This document shows, piece after piece, positions 43,369-54,611 of a DNA stretch of 64,000 bases. The notes beneath the pieces are model-generated. The model did not search any database. It was not told the origin of the DNA and worked only from the letters and a program-made list of their open reading frames with translations. Positions within the stretch are counted from its first letter, which is position 1; every line of letters starts with the position of its first letter. Made by a program: the position numbers and the translations under genes. The DNA comes from Lineus longissimus (taxonomy: Eukaryota; Nemertea; Pilidiophora; Heteronemertea; Lineidae). The stretch is from contig NC_088309.1 in NCBI RefSeq assembly GCF_910592395.1, positions 15,440,599-15,504,598 on the forward strand. Reading direction: 5' to 3'.

Positions 43369-43488
43369 GCGGCGCCCATCTCTGAAGGAAAAATGCTGCT
43401 TTTCCACCTCGAGACAGCCATTTATTCACAAATAGCTCATCTTAGGACACAATGTACCCAACGGGAGACAAGATTTACGTACACACCG
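43366..43488 (+). CDS. candidate first exon (MAAPISEGKM...)
   Basis: ATG in strong context, 41 codons, donor CCG|GTAACT. MAAPISEGKMLLFHLETAIY continues QIAHLRTQC...RFTYTP. No family recognised and no second exon found. It lies on the opposite strand within an intron of the C22orf39-like gene. Confidence 0.45.
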
Positions 43489-43500
43489 GTAACTTAAACC

Positions 43501-44490
43501 ATCCTGGCGCTAATCGCTGGCTGATATCGAGTACATCACCAGTCTGCACCATCTTGGTTTTCCGAGAATTGGTTTAGCATTGTGGACGCCTGTACATCAT
43601 GTACATGGTTACATAGTTCCATTTTCAAGAAGTATTACACTCATGAAAAAAGTGTTACTCACAAACCAGCACCCCATTTACACCAAACCCACAACATACC
43701 AGCACCCACACAATCCGATTTTTATACCTCGAACAGCCCGCGCCTCGGGTATATGCTAGTGAGATGAATGACAAGAAAATGTAGCAAGTGGTATATGCGA
43801 GTACCAGAATGTAGGTTTATGGTAGATTAGGGAGATGTGGACTAGATGGAATCAAGCCTAGACAAATGGGGCCAAATTCATGGAGGGCGTTCAGCTTAAA
43901 ACAGCGTTTAACTAATGAAGACAGATTCAGGTCCTTCATGTAAATCTTCACAGATGAATAGGCCCTATAACTAATCAGGGAGAAGTTACACCCGTCTAAT
44001 GAATTTGGCCCCTAGGGTGGATGACAGTTGTGAAGGTTTTATTTGAACTGCAGTGAATGAAGTAGTTGAGGGGTTCTTTTGTCACATCCGCTCTTCAATA
44101 CCTTCAATGCCTTTGCTCTAACTGTGTTTAAGCAGGCCAGCACAAAACTGCTCTTTCAATACCTTTAGTTTGATACCATTAATGCGACTGCCTTCCTCTA
44201 AGGGTGTTCAAGTTGTTTAGTGAGTCATAAAAGTATATCAGGGTAAACCTACTCTTAAACACTTTTAGTTTGATATCAAACACGGATGACACATTTCGCT
44301 GTAACCGTCTCCAAGTAGGTCAGTTGGTAATGAAAATGGGTTAGCACAAACCTACTGTTCATTATATTTAGTTCGATACCAAACACGACTACTTTAGCTA
44401 TAACAGTCTTAAAGTAGGGCAGAAGGTCATAAAAGTACGTCAGTGCAAATCTCTCCTTCATTACCTTGAGTTAAGATTAGTTCTTGCGAC
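43501..44490. other. no recognised gene
   Basis: 44170-44460 has loosely repeated CATAAAAGTA..TCAG..CAAACCTACTCTT motifs (about 115 bp apart). Otherwise nothing. Confidence 0.4.
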
Positions 44491-44519
44491 ACTGCCCTAT
44501 TCCCTCCCATAAGGCTACA

Positions 44520-44965
44520 ATACAGTCTCTAGATTGTGACATGAGGCATGATGCCGTCTCTAACATCACCCTCACTACTCTCATATCAATCAGGCTACAA
44601 TGCGGTCTCTTACTTGATTGTGACATGAGGCATGATGCCGTCTCTAACATCACCCTCTCTACTCTCATATCAATCAGGCTACAATGCGATCTCTTACTTG
44701 ATTGTGACATGAGGCATGATGCTGACTCTTTCATCACCCGCTTCTCTTATATCAATCAGGCTACAACAAAGTCTTACTTGACTGTGACATCAGGCATGAT
44801 AACGTCTCATACATCACGCTCTTTTCTTACATCGATCAGGCTACGACGTGGTCACTTACTTGATTATGACATCACCCTCTTGTCTCATATCATTCAGGCG
44901 ACAATGCGGTCTCTTACTTGATTGTGACATGAGGCATGATGACGTCTCTTACATCACCATACCCC
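44520..44965 (+). repeat. 84-bp tandem repeat, about five copies
   Basis: Units with ATTGTGACATGAGGCATGAT and ATCAATCAGGCTACAATGCG (44534, 44617, 44700, then diverged ones to 44960). Open frames in it are by-products. Confidence 0.88.
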
Positions 44966-45167
44966 TTGCCTCTCGACCTAGGGTCGAGCGCGACAGTTAG
45001 TATAAGGGTTAAAGGTTACATGTTCAAGAGTTTAGGTTTAATAGGCAAGCTTTATTTTTCAATATTATAATAAATAAAAATTCAGAGATGCCTTTTCAAT
45101 TTCAAGGCTTCTTTATTCAATCAACTTGTATAATACAGTAAAACAAGACCAAAACGTGAAGGACAAA

Positions 45168-45321
45168 TCAGCTAAGATACAGCGTCTTCTTTCCCGATCC
45201 TGTCAATTTCATGGCTGACTGGTTGATTGGTTTCGTGTCACCAGTTCCACAGCATGCACAGCAACACCACTTTGCCAGTGGAGACCACCGGAATGACTCG
45301 TAGATTTTAGACTGCATCATC
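45168..45321 (-). CDS. minus-strand terminal exon of an unknown gene
   Basis: Acceptor TGTTTACAG at 45322, then MMQSKIYESFRWSPLAKWCC followed by CACCGTGD and about 20 more residues to TGA. AATAAA signals on this strand lie near 45107 and 45048. The frame does not suit the C22orf39-like upstream exon (it would stop at once), so it belongs to another gene or is an alternative end. Cys-rich, family unknown. Confidence 0.45.
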
Positions 45322-45324
45322 CTG

Positions 45325-45928
45325 TAAACATGAGAAAAAATATCACTTTGTAAAAAAACACCATCAAAATAAGATAACATTCCCGATTATGTTACAAAAA
45401 CAATGAGAAGTCTGTGCTGATACGCGAAAACCGTGAGAAGATATACAACCCTGTATGGCTTGCTGTTCATGTTGATGAAAGGTAAAACATAAATGTACAA
45501 AAAAAGATCAAAACTTTTGTGAAAAACTAGTGAACTGGTGGGGGGGGGGGGGGGGGGATAAAATAAAGTTAATAAATTTGAAAAAGTTCACCCTTATTTA
45601 CTAACGTTCACCTTGGTAGAGTTTGGACACATGGCTTGCAATGCATACTTCACTTCCCTGCACATATGTTGCAGTGTATTGCATTTGTTCATGTACCGGT
45701 ATCAGGTATGTAACTGTAAAGTATGGTAAATAATGTAGGCCCAGTTCATGCAGCTCCTCACGGTTTTCCGTATCAGCATAGATTGAGAATGGCAGTTTTA
45801 TTGTTCGTTAAAAATACCTCGCAATTCCAGCAGACTACTTCGTCGCTATTATTTGTGTACTCTGACCAGTGTAACTATCAAAGGTGTACGATATCATTGT
45901 TATTTTGACAAGAAACATGAGAAAACGT
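45325..45928. other. spacer with an 18-G run
   Basis: G18 at 45540-45557. No gene seen. Confidence 0.5.
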
Positions 45929-46344
45929 GAGACAATACCACCATTGAATATTCATAGACGAGTGAATGTTTTTAATTCTCAAGTACATATTTGGAGAGGT
46001 ATTGAAAAAATATTTGCTGTGGCAAGTCTACAGATATAAAGAAATTATTTGATGAAAAAATTCATTTCTAATTTTGCTAATTTGGTAATAGGGGGTGTGT
46101 TTTGAGATTTTCCTGCCAGTTGGCTGAAAAGAGTGGAAATATCAATGTCTGTCTAATTTGTCGATTATCAAAAAATTTCCGTGGTCAACTACCAGTTTCC
46201 TTTTCACTATTTACTTGCCCGACTGTCCGGAATATCATATCAAAATTTCAGATTCACAACCCCACGCAGTATTTGATGCGTCGCGGTCAAACATTGACAA
46301 TTGAACTGCTAAAAGGCTTAAAAAATCAATGGTGGTCTTGCCTC
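45929..46344 (+). mobile_element. TIR element (GAGACAAGACCAC family), copy 1
   Basis: Ends GAGACAATACCACCA and TGGTGGTCTTGCCTC are inverted. Closely matches copies at 46889 and 62770. 416 bp. The open frame inside (46102-46356) runs through the right end and is not protein-like. Confidence 0.82.
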
Positions 46345-46888
46345 GATTTACTATAGTGAAAAATTTGCATGTGCTCAAATCACTCTAATTCATTTAGAAT
46401 ATTGTATTGCTGATGATTTAAGGTCAAAACAAGCTAAAATAATGAGAGAAAAAACTTAATTTGACCCCAATATGAGCCAACCTAGCCCCGGTCTAAGTTC
46501 GGTTTCATTTTTACAAGTCTTGTTGTGTTGCCATTCATTTTGTAATTTCTTTGAAACTACTTAGGCCTTGATTCTAAAAGTTGTGACCTAAGCAGCAAAG
46601 ATATTCCTAAATCACATCCTAAATGTTCAGCTCCATAGCTTGCTTATTCTGGCCACGGCTGGTCTTTGAACTTGGTGCTGTTGGCTGCAAAATCATGACT
46701 TTTTGTCGATTTTGTCCTCTTTCGTCGCTTTTGGCACAGTTGTACCACTCTTGGAAATGTCTCTCATTTCTCCAAAAATCTCCAAATATCACTTTCCTTT
46801 GTTGGAGAGTTGTGGGATGTCATCGACATTAGGAAAATCAAGTTTGAAAAAATTCTCAAAATTTTAACCCCTGAAATCTACCTTCATT
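46345..46888. other. spacer between two element copies
   Basis: No exon or repeat recognised. Confidence 0.4.
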
Positions 46889-47331
46889 GAGACAATACCA
46901 CCATTGAATATTTATAGGTTGGAGGGTCCAGGCCTATCAATTAGATGAGTGGATGTTTTTAACTCTCAAGTACATATTTGGAGAGGTATTGAAAAAATAT
47001 TTGCTGTGGCAAGTCTACAGATATAAAGAAATTATTTGATGAAAAAATTAATTTCGAATTTTGCTAATTTGGTAATAGGGGGTGTGTTTTGAGATTTTCC
47101 TGCCAGTTGGCTGAAAAGAGTGGAAATATCAATGTCTGTCTAATTTGTCGATTATCAAAAAATTTCCGTGGTCAACTACCAGTTTACTTTTCACCATTTA
47201 CTTGCCCGACTGTCCGGAATATCATATCAAAATGTCAGATTCACAACCCCACGCAGTATTTGATGTGTCGCGGTCAAACATTGACAATTTATCTGCTAAA
47301 AGCCTTAAAAAATCAATGGTGGTCTTGCCTC
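46889..47331 (+). mobile_element. TIR element (GAGACAAGACCAC family), copy 2
   Basis: Same family as copy 1, 443 bp, same orientation, with an extra TTGGAGGGTC.AGGCCTATCA stretch after the left end that copy 3 also has. Confidence 0.85.
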
Positions 47332-48650
47332 ACGTCAACTTCTTGTGAAGCGGTCTGCCATGTTTGTTCTAGCGTTCGGGTTTGTTTTTTTACATCTATG
47401 ATGTTTATAAATACAAAGAGGCTATTCTTATAACAAAGTTTTGTCTGGATTTCAAAGTCATTTTCCTGTAGTTGTTATATCTATGTGTAATAGATAATTC
47501 TGAAGTATTACGATTATTTCATTCTGATGATTGGGAAGAATTTTTTGCAACACCGTTTTGTGTATAAAATGTACTATGGCGTTCATGTGTGTTTTGATCT
47601 TTGACTTCGACTCAATGACTGAGCAAATTAAACGAGACAGAAAGCCAAAAACGGTAACACTTCCTATGTAAACAAGCTACGGGAGTCATTCTATACTATG
47701 ACTTTTCAAATAACAGTTGTAATGGCCATTTGTACCTAGCAAATCAAGAGAAAATACAGAGAAAACCCACCCTGGTTTTCTGTCAAAACGTCTACCGTAC
47801 AGAGATGAACTGAGCGCATGAATCTGGGTTTCTCTACGTGTCTTTTATCGGCAATATTAATAAGAATTAGACAAAATAACCACAAAACGACATGTTGACA
47901 TTAAGAATAAAAATATAGGGAAATACCACTTTCTAACTGCTTGTTATGAAAAATTTCGATTGGAACTGTTTTGAAGTGAACATACACACTCTATATACAT
48001 TCACAAAATGGCCATCACTTTATCAGCCTTGGCTGCAATGCCTTAGGACAATGCCTTATGTGTACCGCGTTCAGTACATTACAGAGACAGGTAGGATCGA
48101 GGCTGTTTTGCGACTTTTGACCAGAAGACAATTTCCAGCTTAAAATCTGCCAATTACTGGTTTAGTCTTTCTGCTGTGAATAGCTATAATCATATCGAAA
48201 CAAGAGTTCAAAATATTGGTATCCTGGCACATTTTCTGGCCCAGCTACAGCAAATTCGGATGAAAATGCAACTATTTTGCTGGAACTACTTTTGGCCAGC
48301 TCCAGTACAAACAATAAGCTCCGCTGGAAGCCAGCGTAGCTAATAAGGTCTTGAACCTGAATCTATAAGAATCTTAGCAGGATAATGAGGAACCTGCACA
48401 ACAAAACCTGCCAATAGGGGGCCCTGCAGGCAAGTGGACCATGGTTGTAATGAGAAAGCCATTTCCCGGGTCAATGATTATTGAATATTTCAAAACTTAA
48501 TTTTTAATGGAAAATGCACTGGAAGTGTACATGTACCTTTCAGTACTGGTGCTGCCATCTGGATTTTTAGTTCTGCAGGTTCCTCATTGTACTTTGATAT
48601 TACAAGCACAGCAAAAAAGAAAAAGGGAAACAGCATGCCAGTAGACTTAC
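47332..48650. other. intron of the C22orf39-like gene
   Basis: No exon or named repeat. A short CCAGCTCC/AGCCAGCG region near 48290 is not explained. Confidence 0.4.
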
Positions 48651-48772
48651 AGCTAATTCTGGAAATTTTGATTCTACTACGGCCATACAGTTATCATAAT
48701 CTTCTTTCCATTTGTGGCAATCTGGGTTGGAATAGCCATTGATATAATACTGGTGGATTCTGCCCCGAGTGC
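48651..48772 (-). CDS. C22orf39: C22orf39-like gene, central exon
   Basis: Acceptor TCGAATTGTAG, donor GTAAGT. Encodes TRGRIHQYYINGYSNPDCHK then WKEDYDNCMAVVESK. It contains the second CX9C motif, CHKWKEDYDNC, matching vertebrate C22orf39 (HHYY..G..P.C..W..D...C). Length 122 nt, beginning two bases into a codon and ending in phase 0, so it fits both neighbours. The protein is a short twin-CX9C type; the mouse homologue is reported as a synaptic protein (PANTS). Confidence 0.85.
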
Positions 48773-49480
48773 CTACAATTCGAAAAAAAAAGACATCAGC
48801 AAAAAAAATATTGCAAAGCGAGCATAACCCCTCAGCCCACACTCGCTGAAGGTGACATGATAGTAAACGCGCATCATTCATGAGATATAGCTGAAAGTAG
48901 TTTGTGAGAAGAAGGGACCTTTCTTGCTGATGAGCAAAAGCACCGAAGCACACAATGGCGCCATCATCCTGACTCTCATGGGTTTGCGTCACCACTATCG
49001 AGCTCCACAAACCCATGACGGATTCCATCGCCTTTCCTGTTTTCTCGAGCGCTGATATGAAAACTTAAGTAGGACAAAGGTCACGCCGATCGAATGTTGT
49101 CCAACCTCATCACCTGTTTTGGCAACGGTCCAACTAATGCAATTGTTAGTGTATTTTTAGAATCTGTTTAATGGGCGCAGCGTTGTAGGCAGAAATTCAT
49201 TTTCCTGGGATAGCCTAGAGAAAAACTAGCTTTAACTCCACACATTCTAAGGTACTTTTCATCTACCTGTTTCCCCTGCACCATGGCAAAACATGAATAA
49301 CCACAATTCCAAATCGTATAACTATTGTCGTGGATATTTCAAATCGTATTGTTGCTCAGAATCGGATACTACTGCAGTTGCTGAGATTGTTCTGATTGGT
49401 CCAAAATCGAGGCTACTTGCCAGGACCAAAAAACAGCTTCTACGGCGGAAAAAAGTTCAAGGGTTTGGGTAAGTGATTTA
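48773..49480. other. intron sequence
   Basis: Nothing recognised until the GTGAGC repeats resume near 49480. Confidence 0.4.
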
Positions 49481-51918
49481 GCGATCTCAAAACATTGCGG
49501 GTGAAGATGTGGCACCATAAGACCATCATATAACTCAGTGATGAAAATTCAAGGATCAATAGTTATGGAGACATACCCCAGTAACCAATAGTGGTAAATT
49601 TACGCTATTTGAACCGTGTGACCTTGAAAAGTAGGTCAAATCAAAAACTCTATTATGTGATGTAGTCTCAATATCTCATGAGCAGTGTCCATAGTAAGAA
49701 TTTCATGATTTTAGCTAGCAGTATTCACAACATATAGCCAAAAGTATTTTTTCACATGACCCGCCCACTGGGGCCAAGCATAGTTCGAAAATCATCAAAT
49801 CGGCCAAGAACTTCAAACCACCCAAAGATGAAAAGCCCAGCCTCAATAGTCATGGATATCCTCTGGAAACCAATTTGGGTCAATTTACACTATTTGACCC
49901 CTGTGATCTTGAAAAGCAGGTCAAATACAAAACCAGGGTGTGATGTAGTCTCATGAGCAGTGTCCACAGTAAAAATATCATGATTTAAGCTAGCAGCATT
50001 CATGAGATAAAGCCAAAAGTAGTTTTTTTACATTAAGTGCCTCCTGGGGTCAAGCGTAGTTAAAAAATTGCCAAAACTGCCAAATGGCACAATGGGACCA
50101 TAAGACATTTAAACTACCCAAAGATGAAAAGCCTAGACTCAATAGTTATGGACATATGCACTGGAAACCAATTACGGTCAATTTACACTATTTGACCACT
50201 GTGAGCTTGAAAGTAGGTCAAATAAAAAACCCGGGGATTGTATGATGTAGTCTCATGAGCAGTGTCCACAAAAAAAATTTCACGATTTTAGCTAGCATAA
50301 TTTATGAGATAAAGCCAAAAGTAGTTTTCACATGAAGCGCACCCTGGGACCAATAAGCGTTGTTCAAAAATCGTCAGACACAATAGCACCATGAGGCCTT
50401 CAAACCACTAGGAAACGATTTCAACAGATGGCCGAACGGATGGCTAGACTGACAGACGGACCGACCGACCCATGACAGATGATGGAAAAGACGTGATGAC
50501 AGAAGCTCACCAAGGTGAGCTAAAAATGAGAGTGAAATCTCTAGCGATTCTGAAGTTATAGCTCTGATGCATGACAAATGACACACAACTCATGACAGGC
50601 CCATAACAAGTATATATCCCTCTTGCGACGGGCGCATAAAAAACCCTTTCCCCATCCATTGTACTGGCCAGCCAAATTGTTGAGATCCAGCATTTCTCTT
50701 TTAACCACTTCACTACTGTATCCCAAAATTTCGGTCCGATGTGTGATGATGCTGGCTCCTACAGGTAGACAGGTTTTTTGGTCTGATGACGTCATTACGT
50801 AACGTACTAGGATGCATGACGAATTGCACGTGATTGCCAGGAATGACACTATAGAGTCCAGTACTCAACTGAATAATGTTAATGAAATGGCCAGGGCCAT
50901 TGTGCTCACCTCATTTGGAGGAAAGATGGATAAAGAGCATGGTCTTGTGTCATGTAGTGTTAGGTTTGATATAGGTCCAAGCAATTACAATTTCCCCAAA
51001 ATGGCCAATACAGTACATTCGACATCTGTGACCTTGAAAAGTAGGTCAAATCAAAGAAGACCCGGGTGACACATTGAATAGTTGTTAGAATTAGATGTAC
51101 CTATGATATAAAATTGGTGCCAATCGGGCAAGTCATTACTAGGAATAATGGCATTTTGAAGAATTTAGGATTTGGCCCCCTCCCTGGAGGCCAAACGGCA
51201 AATCAGATCGCACCAAACTTCGATACCTGAGATCACCTGACCAAGGGGTACATGTGTACTTAATTTGTGATCAATAGTCATTGCAGTGAAGAAACGTGCC
51301 ATAGTTACGGCCTGACGGCGAATTTACGCCATTTGACCTCTGTGACCTTGACAAGAAGGTCAAATTAAAAACCTGTGTGACATATACTGTATGGTGGTTA
51401 GATGTACCCATGATATCAAATTGGTGGCAATCGGGCAAGAAGTTAAGGAATAATCACATTTTTAAGGCTTTTGGATTTTGCCCCCTGGTGGTCAAGTGGT
51501 GAATCATATTGGAACAAACTTCGGTCCCTGAGATCAGCTGACTAAGGGGTAAATGTGTACCAAATTTGGTATCAATAGTCATTGCAGTTTAGAAACGTGC
51601 CATCGTCACATCCTAACGGCCAATTTACACCATTTGACCTCTGTGACCTTGAAAAGGAGGTCAAATCAAAAACCCGGAGGATATATGATGCACCTTTGCT
51701 AGAAGTACCTACCATATTTTTTTCAAAATTTCCCGACTACTATTAAGGGAGATATTGCATATTTTCACTTTTAACGTTTGGCCCCCTGGTGGCCAAACCA
51801 TGAAACGAATCGGACCGAAACTTGGTCTCCCAAGTGTCATCACATAAGGGTACATGTGTACTAAGTTTCAACTCAATAGCTCTAACAGTTATGAAACGTG
51901 CCCTGCTAACGGACGACG

Positions 51919-51962
<44 letters not shown>

Positions 51963-52015
51963 ACGACGGACGCCACGGTATGGGATAAGCTCACCTCTGC
52001 TAAGAGGTGAGCTAA
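49481..52015 (+). repeat. GTGAGC dispersed repeats with an ACG microsatellite
   Basis: At least six units, including GTGACCTTGAAAAGTAGGTC at 49618 and 51029, a CTCACCAAGGTGAGCTAAAA end near 50505 and GGCCATTGTGCTCACCTC at 50896. Perfect DR3 at 51334-51348 and 51635-51649. (ACG)n at 51911-51972 precedes the CTAAGAGGTGAGCTAAAA end. Confidence 0.85.
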
Positions 52016-52109
52016 AAAAGGTACAGTAGTGAAGCGGTTTTAATGGACAACAGCAGAAGGCTCAAGACCGAGAGTCTACATACCAGAAATCAAATTAGGC
52101 CCTACTTAC

Positions 52110-52155
52110 TTGTACACTCCAAGTATTCAGACTTGTAGACAGCACATGGACGAAT
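52110..52155 (-). CDS. C22orf39: C22orf39-like gene, upstream exon
   Basis: Acceptor GTATTTTTCAG, donor GTAAGT, 46 nt. Encodes IRPCAVYKSEYLECT, ending one base into a codon and completing Ser at the next exon. CAVYKSEYLEC is the first CX9C motif and matches PCE.YRAEW..C of the vertebrate protein. The initiator exon, expected to be only about 10 codons, was not found. Confidence 0.82.
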
Positions 52156-54611
52156 CTGAAAAATACACAAATCATCCAACTTGTGAAAATACAAGAAATA
52201 TATCATAGCTCACTTTCTGCAAAGGATCCTGATTAGGGACTGCTCATTTAGTACATGTGCATACAATTTCTCCTTTTTTTTCAGTACTCCCTACCACTCT
52301 TGTACACATGCATATGCTAGATTCCAGACACCCTCCTGGGTATGCACACAGAAAGATTGTCAGTCGATACTGGTGGTGATAGTCAATTGCAAAGTTGGTA
52401 TCATCCTGCTGTTAAATAAGATGGCAGCTTGGTGGTCAGAAAGGAGGTCATATCACGATCACAAGAAATATTTCTAGGTATAGTAGCAAAGATATCATCG
52501 AACCAAGTTTTGGCCATGCAGCCCTAGGTCTCACTAACCAGTGGATACAAGGTCGCCACTTTGTACCTCCCCCCCCCCCAAAAAAAAACCCCAACTAGTT
52601 CTTAGCTTCAGACTCTGGCCGTTTCCATGGATATGAGTCGGTCTGTTGTGTTCAAAATAGCAATAACTTTAACGCCATGATCTCAGTTTCCATGTATAGA
52701 GGATGCTTTGGCAATTTGATGAGGCCATCTTATGTGAGCTTAGGGCCGGTTTACTACCCTAAGATGGCGGTCATACGGTAACATACTTCCAAGCTGCAGG
52801 GCGAGATTTGGCAAGGTTAAACATGTGCTAATTCGTATGGGTTCATTTCAAGCTACACTCGAGTAAGGAAGAGCCGCAACAACCCTGCAATTTTTCATCG
52901 AAATTAGGAAAAGTATTCTCCTGGCTATCACAGTGTGGCTGGAGGCATCAGATTTGGAATCCCAATCAACTCGGAATTCTTGATACACTTTTGAGACGAC
53001 TGAAAAACATACACAATGTTTGGAAAAATGAATTCATTCTCTGCTCTGACATTTGCTTTCTGTGACTCGCTAAAGTGTCCAACATCCAACACAGAAAAAA
53101 AAAGAAAAAAAGAAAGAATTTCATTCAGATCCAGACTAGACAAATGTGAAAACCAGTGGCTCCGAACTATAAAACCACTGGGTATGAACTTGATAGATAT
53201 TCTAACTAGAATTGTCAGTTGAGTCTTTGCAGACTCTGGAGTCTCCGCCTCATATGCACACAGCCATGCATGTTGACAAAAACAAAACAAAAACATCGCA
53301 CTTTCACTTCAGGGAAGCGATGGTTTATGTGCGAAATACGACTGATCAAGGCAACATAAAGTGTCCAGAAGGGAAGAACACATTCTTGAAACTCAGCTGC
53401 TTTAATTCACTGCCGTTTTTTCTTATTTCATAGCCCATAAACTCCAAATATTAGGTTTTATAGAAAAATGCTTCGATGGTGTAGACTAGTCCCTGGTCTT
53501 TATCCGTTACGTTCCTCCATATGTGCAGCCAATATGTAATACACATAACGCGGGGTACCAGTCATCGTGCCGGTATGGCGAGGTTTATTGGTTAAAAATT
53601 TACATGTATTGCGCTGTGCATGCCCATAGCACTTTCGCGGCTGTTACCCAGATTGACTTCTTAGTTCATGGACACCCTCGTTTTATCGATGTTTTGCAAT
53701 GCATTGCCGTGTTCATGTACATATGAAGCTTTCACCTGGGGACGAGAGTTTACTGGAATAATTTCTTGAGGAGAATAATACCCTAATACAAAAGTCTCAG
53801 CCGATGGCGGAGACTAACTACAAGATAGGTCTTCAAGGCAAATCCTTTGCCATGTAATGTGTTGTTATGCATATCTTCTTATCACTTTGATATACCACTA
53901 TCAGTTTACTCTTGTATTATTGCTATCACGATATGTGCAACATCAGTATTGTCCATTTATCATGCTTGTCAATTATTCCTCTGCAGGTTGGGAATTTCTT
54001 TACACTTTTTTTTTCTTCATATAGCTAGAAATCCCAAGTATTCTGGGTGAATCCCTGTACAGATCTAAATCTTCACTCCTTAGCAACCTCTTGGTAACGG
54101 CACTTGCCTCATGCTCAGCCATTACGTAATTTATTTGGACACATGACGTCACAGCTGTGCTACGTCAACAAACAGGCCAACACAGCACGTCAATGAAAAC
54201 AACGTAACTACTTTGCGTCACCGTCCCAATACTGTTGCAGCACATATAAAATCTTGTACATGTCAATTTTTTGTTTACTCCTGTTGAAGCACATTTCAGC
54301 GCGAAACGTAGAGTGTGAGAATTAAAACATATTTAATACGAGGAAATCGTTGTATGGTTTGTTCCCTATTTAGCTCAACGTCCAACAGAGGGCACCATCG
54401 AGTCACGACAGATTTATAGGCGGGATGGCACGAACATTCTCCCCTGATGGTCTAGGGATCACGAAGACCATCCAATCCATCCGTGCCATTGCGCTTGAAC
54501 AGTCCGATACCGTATTTGGTAAAACGTAAAATGTCACTCAAAAAACAAAGCGTCTGCCACAACTTACACTGGCAGAAAAGTCTAATTACTGTCCGTGCCT
54601 CTATCTACATA
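52156..54611. other. upstream region of the C22orf39-like gene
   Basis: 52560-52590 has C8 and A8 runs. Open frames at 52928-53296 and 53847-54050 show no family. A GAAAAAGAAAAAAAG-type purine run lies at 53090-53118. The gene's first exon and promoter should lie here but I could not pick them. Confidence 0.35.

Noticed and set aside
52928-53296. 122-codon minus-strand frame as the first exon of the C22orf39-like gene
   Set aside because: No similarity to the expected short N-terminus and no donor in the required phase.
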